A DNA stretch of 9,392 nucleotides from an uncultured Alistipes sp. (lineage in GTDB: Bacteria > Bacteroidota > Bacteroidia > Bacteroidales > Rikenellaceae). Location: positions 1 to 9,392 of the forward strand of contig CAAGHX010000246.1 of assembly GCA_900769745.1 (NCBI GenBank), given 5' to 3'. The first letter of the stretch is position 1. Every line of letters begins with the position of its first letter. Below the pieces are notes generated by a model. The model worked only from the letters and a program-made list of their open reading frames with translations. It made no database searches and had not been told where the DNA came from. Made by a program: the position numbers and the translations under genes. Shown one piece after another: positions 5,743 through 9,392 of this stretch.

Positions 5743-8700
5743 ATGGATATAGTAAGCAGTATTTTGAAGCTCTTTTTCGGTTCAAAGACCGATAAAGACC
5801 GCAAGGAAATAGAGCCTTATGTAAAGAAAATCAAGGAGATATATCCTTCGATTGAAAAGCTCTCAAACGATGAACTTCGTGCCCACAGTGCCGATTTGAT
5901 GCGTCGCATTGCAGAGTTCATCGCCGAGGATGAGGCTCACATTGCCGAGCAGAAGGCAAAGTTGGAGAAACCTGATACTTCATTGGCTGACAAGGAGAAG
6001 ATCTCAAAGGATATCGACAACACCACAAAGCGTATCGACGAGAAGATTGAGCAGATTCTCGACCAGATTCTTCCTGAGGCTTTCGCCATCATGAAGGACA
6101 CAGCTCGCCGATTCACTCAGAACGAGACTGTGGAGGTTACAGCTAACGACTTCGACCGCAACTTGGCTGCCAGCAAGGATTTCGTAACAATCGAGGGCGA
6201 CAAGGCTATCTACGCCACACACTGGTTGGCAGGTGGTAACGACATTAAGTGGGAGATGATTCACTATGATGTGCAGCTCTTTGGTGGTGTGGTACTTCAC
6301 AAGGGTAAGATTTCTGAGATGGCAACTGGTGAGGGTAAGACCTTGGTTGCTACTCTTCCAGTATTCTTGAACGCGTTGGCACACAAGGGTGTGCACGTGG
6401 TTACTGTGAACGACTACTTGGCACGACGCGACTCGGAGTGGATGGGCCCAATGTATGAGTTCCACGGTTTGTCGGTTGATTGTATCGACAAGCACCAGCC
6501 AAACTCTGAGGCTCGCCGCAAGGCATACTTGGCCGACATTACCTTTGGTACTAATAACGAGTATGGCTTCGACTACTTGCGTGACAATATGGCCTCTTCG
6601 CCAAAGGACTTGGTACAGCGCAAGCACCACTTCGCCATTGTCGATGAGGTTGACTCTGTGTTGATTGACGATGCACGTACTCCACTTATCATCTCTGGTC
6701 CAGTACCAAAGGGCGACGACCAGATGTTCGATGAGTATCGTTCATCAATTGAGCATCTCTACTCATTGCAGAAGAACTTCGTTACATCGCTCGTTGCAGA
6801 GTCGCGTAAGCTTTTCGCTGAGGGCAAGGTTGACGAGGGTGGCGTGTTGCTCTATCGTGCTCACAAGGGTCTGCCAAAGTATAAGCCTATCATTAAGTTC
6901 CTCTCGGAGCCAGGTATCAAGGTTCAGTTCCAGAAGATTGAGAACATCTTCATGCAGGACAACAACCGCCGTATGCACGAGATTACCGACGAGTTGTACT
7001 TCGTAATCGACGAGAAGATTAACTCTGTAGAGCTTACAGATAAGGGTCACGACGTACTCTCTAAGTACTTCAAGGAGGATGGTTTCTTCGTATTGCCAGA
7101 TATCGGTAGCGAGATTGCCGAGTTGGAGAAAGGTGACCTTACAGTCGAGGAGAAGGTTAACCGCAAGGACCAGATTATCAACGACTACTCTATCAAGTCG
7201 GAGCGCGTACACACCGTAAACCAGCTCTTGAAGGCATACTCAATGTTCGAGAAGGATGTGGAGTATGTGGTGATGGACAACAAGGTGAAGATTGTCGATG
7301 AGCAGACAGGTCGTATTCTCGATGGCCGTCGCTACTCAGATGGTTTGCACCAGGCTATCGAGGCTAAGGAGCGAGTGAAGGTAGAGGCTGCTACTCAGAC
7401 ATTTGCGACTATCACATTGCAGAACTATTTCCGTATGTACCACAAGTTGGCAGGTATGACAGGTACCGCCGAGACTGAGGCATCGGAGTTCTGGAACATC
7501 TATAAATTGGACGTTGTGGCTATCCCTACAAACCGTCCAGTTATCCGCGACGACCGCGAGGATTTGGTTTACAAGACTACTCGCGAGAAGTACAACGCCG
7601 TTATCGACGAGGTTGCACGCCTTGTGGAGGCTAAGCGTCCAGTGTTGGTGGGTACAACATCGGTTGAGATCTCTGAGCTCTTGAGCCGTATGCTTAAGTT
7701 GCGCGGTATCAAGCACAATGTCCTCAACGCAAAGCAGCACCAGTTGGAGGCTCAGATCGTAGCCGAGGCTGGTCGCTCAGGCCAGGTTACCATCGCTACC
7801 AACATGGCAGGTCGTGGTACAGATATCAAGCTTTCACCAGAGGCTAAGGAGGCTGGTGGTTTGGCTATCATCGGTACCGAGCGTCACGAGAGCCGTCGCG
7901 TTGACCGCCAGTTGCGTGGTCGTGCCGGTCGTCAGGGTGACCCAGGTTCATCACAGTTCTTCGTATCGTTGGAGGACAACTTGATGCGTCTGTTCGGCTC
8001 TGCACGTATCGCATCGTTGATGGATAAGATGGGCATTCAGGAGGGTGAAGTTATTCAGGCCTCTATGATGACCAAGGCTATCGAGCGTGCTCAGAAGAAG
8101 GTCGAGGAGAACAACTTCGGTATTCGTAAGCGTCTGTTGGAGTATGACGATGTGATGAACTCACAGCGTGAGGTTATCTACACTCGTCGTCGCCATGCAC
8201 TCTACGGTGAGCGCATCGAGATTGACCTCAACAATATTATGTACGACTTCGCTGAGTCGTTTATGCAGAATCACGAGGATATGGACTACGAGTCATTCAC
8301 ATTCGAGTTGATTCGTGAGGTTGCTCTCCACCCAACATTCGACGAGGCTAAGTACAACTCATCGAAGCCACGCGAGATCGTAGAGCTTATCGTCGAGGAT
8401 TTGCGTACTCAGTTTGCACGTCGAGGCAAGCTTGCAGCCGACACAGTTCGTCGCACAATGGAGGTTATCTACGAGGATAACAAGCACAATATGGATCGCC
8501 AGATCAGCTTCCCTCTTACCGATGGTCACTTGGGTTACCACGTGCCTGTTGAGTTGCAGCGTTGCAAGGATACCGATTGTGCCGAGATCTACAAGATGTT
8601 TGCAAAGATTGTGATGTTCACCACAATCGACGACGCTTGGCGTGAGCACCTCCGCGAGATGGACGAGTTGCGCCAGAGTGTACAGAACGCAACATACGAG

Positions 8701-9036
8701 CAGAAGGACCCATTGCTTATCTATAAGTTTGAGTCATACAACCTCTTCGCTAAGATGCTTGAGAAGGTTAACCGCGACACACTCGCAATCCTCAACAAGT
8801 CATACATCCCAACTCGCGAGAACAACCCTGAGGCTGTTCAGCAGGAGCGCCAGCAGAAGTCTAAGATTGATGTAAACAAGTTGCAGGCATCACGCATGGC
8901 AGCAGCTGCGGCGGCTGGTCAGGCAGAGAAGAGCAAGCCAGCTCCAATGATTGCCGAGAAGAAGGTGGGTCGCAACGACCCTTGCCCATGCGGTAGCGGC
9001 AAGAAGTTTAAGCACTGTCACGGTAAGGCCTTGTAA
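5743..9036 (+). CDS. secA: SecA, preprotein translocase motor ATPase
   Basis: A 1,097-residue SecA, the cytoplasmic ATPase that drives unfolded preproteins through the SecYEG channel. Visible motifs are Walker A MATGEGKT (193-200), VNDYLARRD (222-230), GTNNEYGFDYLRDNM (269-283), DEVD (301-304) followed by DDARTPLIISG, the preprotein cross-linking region beginning around 412 (HEITDELYFVIDEK), GMTGTA (571-576), IPTNRP (594-599), and the helicase block TNMAGRGTDIKLSP to QLRGRAGRQGD (686-733). The C-terminus is an Ala/Lys/Pro linker and a zinc-binding SEC-C tail with Cys1081, Cys1083, Cys1092 and His1093. E. coli SecA has 901 residues. Most of the excess lies in Bacteroidota-type insertions at about 60-105 (predicted coiled coil), 126-170 and 340-410. 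Codon choice (GGT, CCA, TTG, CGT and GCT favoured) differs by eye from the neighbouring genes and suggests high expression. The ATG at 5743 follows a consensus promoter and an A-rich leader. Confidence 0.98.
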   Translation: MDIVSSILKLFFGSKTDKDRKEIEPYVKKIKEIYPSIEKLSNDELRAHSADLMRRIAEFIAEDEAHIAEQKAKLEKPDTSLADKEKISKDIDNTTKRIDEKIEQILDQILPEAFAIMKDTARRFTQNETVEVTANDFDRNLAASKDFVTIEGDKAIYATHWLAGGNDIKWEMIHYDVQLFGGVVLHKGKISEMATGEGKTLVATLPVFLNALAHKGVHVVTVNDYLARRDSEWMGPMYEFHGLSVDCIDKHQPNSEARRKAYLADITFGTNNEYGFDYLRDNMASSPKDLVQRKHHFAIVDEVDSVLIDDARTPLIISGPVPKGDDQMFDEYRSSIEHLYSLQKNFVTSLVAESRKLFAEGKVDEGGVLLYRAHKGLPKYKPIIKFLSEPGIKVQFQKIENIFMQDNNRRMHEITDELYFVIDEKINSVELTDKGHDVLSKYFKEDGFFVLPDIGSEIAELEKGDLTVEEKVNRKDQIINDYSIKSERVHTVNQLLKAYSMFEKDVEYVVMDNKVKIVDEQTGRILDGRRYSDGLHQAIEAKERVKVEAATQTFATITLQNYFRMYHKLAGMTGTAETEASEFWNIYKLDVVAIPTNRPVIRDDREDLVYKTTREKYNAVIDEVARLVEAKRPVLVGTTSVEISELLSRMLKLRGIKHNVLNAKQHQLEAQIVAEAGRSGQVTIATNMAGRGTDIKLSPEAKEAGGLAIIGTERHESRRVDRQLRGRAGRQGDPGSSQFFVSLEDNLMRLFGSARIASLMDKMGIQEGEVIQASMMTKAIERAQKKVEENNFGIRKRLLEYDDVMNSQREVIYTRRRHALYGERIEIDLNNIMYDFAESFMQNHEDMDYESFTFELIREVALHPTFDEAKYNSSKPREIVELIVEDLRTQFARRGKLAADTVRRTMEVIYEDNKHNMDRQISFPLTDGHLGYHVPVELQRCKDTDCAEIYKMFAKIVMFTTIDDAWREHLREMDELRQSVQNATYEQKDPLLIYKFESYNLFAKMLEKVNRDTLAILNKSYIPTRENNPEAVQQERQQKSKIDVNKLQASRMAAAAAAGQAEKSKPAPMIAEKKVGRNDPCPCGSGKKFKHCHGKAL

Positions 9037-9048
9037 TCAGCAAGGCCT
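9026..9048 (+). terminator. hairpin enclosing the secA stop codon (possible terminator or 3' stabiliser)
   Basis: AGGCCTTG (9026-9033) and CAAGGCCT (9041-9048) form a perfect 8-bp stem with a 7-nt loop, and the loop begins with the secA TAA stop (9034-9036). Five of the eight pairs are G:C. No U-run follows (ctataccacc), so it does not look like a classical intrinsic terminator. It could slow or stop transcription partially, protect the secA mRNA 3' end, or limit read-through into the dCMP deaminase gene, for which no separate promoter is visible in 9049-9091. Confidence 0.45.
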
Positions 9049-9091
9049 CTATACCACCTAAATTGAGATATTAACCTAAGAATATAGAGTT

Positions 9092-9392
9092 ATGGGATAC
9101 GAAGAGGAGAAACTCCGCCAACTAGACCTGCGCTATTTGCGTATGGCTCGCATCTGGGCCGAGAACTCATATTGTGTGCGTCGCCAAGTGGGAGCGCTCA
9201 TCGTGAAGGATAAGATGATTATCTCGGACGGTTACAACGGTACTCCTTCGGGCTTCGAGAACATCTGTGAGGACGATATGGGTAAGACTAAGCCCTATGT
9301 TCTCCACGCCGAGGCAAACGCCATTACAAAGGTGGCAAAGAGTGCCAATAACTGCGACGGTTCGACACTCTACATCACGGCTGCGCCTTGCA
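9092..9392 (+). CDS. dCMP deaminase (3' end outside window)
   Basis: The first 100 codons of a deoxycytidylate deaminase, a zinc enzyme converting dCMP to dUMP and so feeding dTMP synthesis. The N-terminal part has the family pattern: LRYLRMARIWAENSYCVRRQVGALIVKD (13-40), then DGYNGTPSGFENICED (47-62), which is typical of dCMP deaminases rather than tRNA or cytidine deaminases. The catalytic zinc motif HAEANAI has His72 as ligand and Glu74 as proton shuttle. Pro99-Cys100 open the PCxxC motif, whose second cysteine lies beyond the window edge. The usual length is about 140-150 residues, so roughly a third is missing. ComEB-type proteins belong to the same family. The start is the ATG at 9092, 55 bp after the secA stop. 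Transcription is probably read-through from secA, because no promoter match is seen in the gap. Confidence 0.93.
   Translation, partial: MGYEEEKLRQLDLRYLRMARIWAENSYCVRRQVGALIVKDKMIISDGYNGTPSGFENICEDDMGKTKPYVLHAEANAITKVAKSANNCDGSTLYITAAPC

Noticed and set aside
6004..6630. 208-codon open frame on the - strand inside secA
   Set aside because: It is a mirror of strongly biased secA codons with no domain and no promoter. The same applies to the other reverse-strand frames within secA (6763-7212, 7336-7740, 8359-8649).
1..9392. Mobile element, defence system, CRISPR array or prophage
   Set aside because: No transposase, integrase, repeat array, tRNA-associated junction or defence-type domain is visible. 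All genes are co-directional and mostly of housekeeping type.

Overview
The window comes from a bacterium of the phylum Bacteroidota, most likely the order Bacteroidales. Three signs support this. SecA is about 1,100 residues long with the extra N-terminal insertions usual in this phylum. The secA promoter matches the Bacteroidota consensus exactly (TTTG, 19 bp, TAnnTTTG). Start codons are preceded by A/T-rich sequence rather than clear Shine-Dalgarno motifs. Genus cannot be fixed from the sequence; a gut Bacteroidales with near-50% GC is a reasonable guess. All genes lie on the + strand and coding density is high. No tRNA, rRNA, CRISPR array, insertion sequence or phage gene was seen.

Layout. 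Positions 1-1116 hold the 3' part of a Uup-type ABC-F ATPase, whose start lies upstream of the window. It is followed 13 bp later by a GSCFA-domain protein (1130-2122). A second tightly packed run follows: an exported alkaline-phosphatase-superfamily protein that appears to have lost most of its catalytic metal site (2158-3786), SufE (3791-4207), a DUF59/MIP18 iron-sulfur assembly protein (4246-4566), and a short DUF2851-like protein that lacks the family's N-terminal part (4592-5557). A 185-bp gap (5558-5742) carries the secA control region: a 15-bp palindrome, a consensus promoter and a short direct repeat. secA fills 5743-9036. A perfect inverted repeat encloses its stop codon. The window ends inside a dCMP deaminase gene (9092-9392).

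How the genes work together. This is mostly a conserved housekeeping neighbourhood: translation (ABC-F), iron-sulfur cluster biogenesis (SufE and DUF59, here without sufBCDS beside them), protein export (SecA) and pyrimidine nucleotide metabolism (dCMP deaminase). I do not see a defence system, mobile island or clearly new multi-gene system. The two points most worth following are the apparent pseudo-phosphatase, encoded 4 bp upstream of sufE, and the shortened DUF2851 protein. Both look like degenerate versions of larger or active families kept as intact reading frames in the same run of genes.
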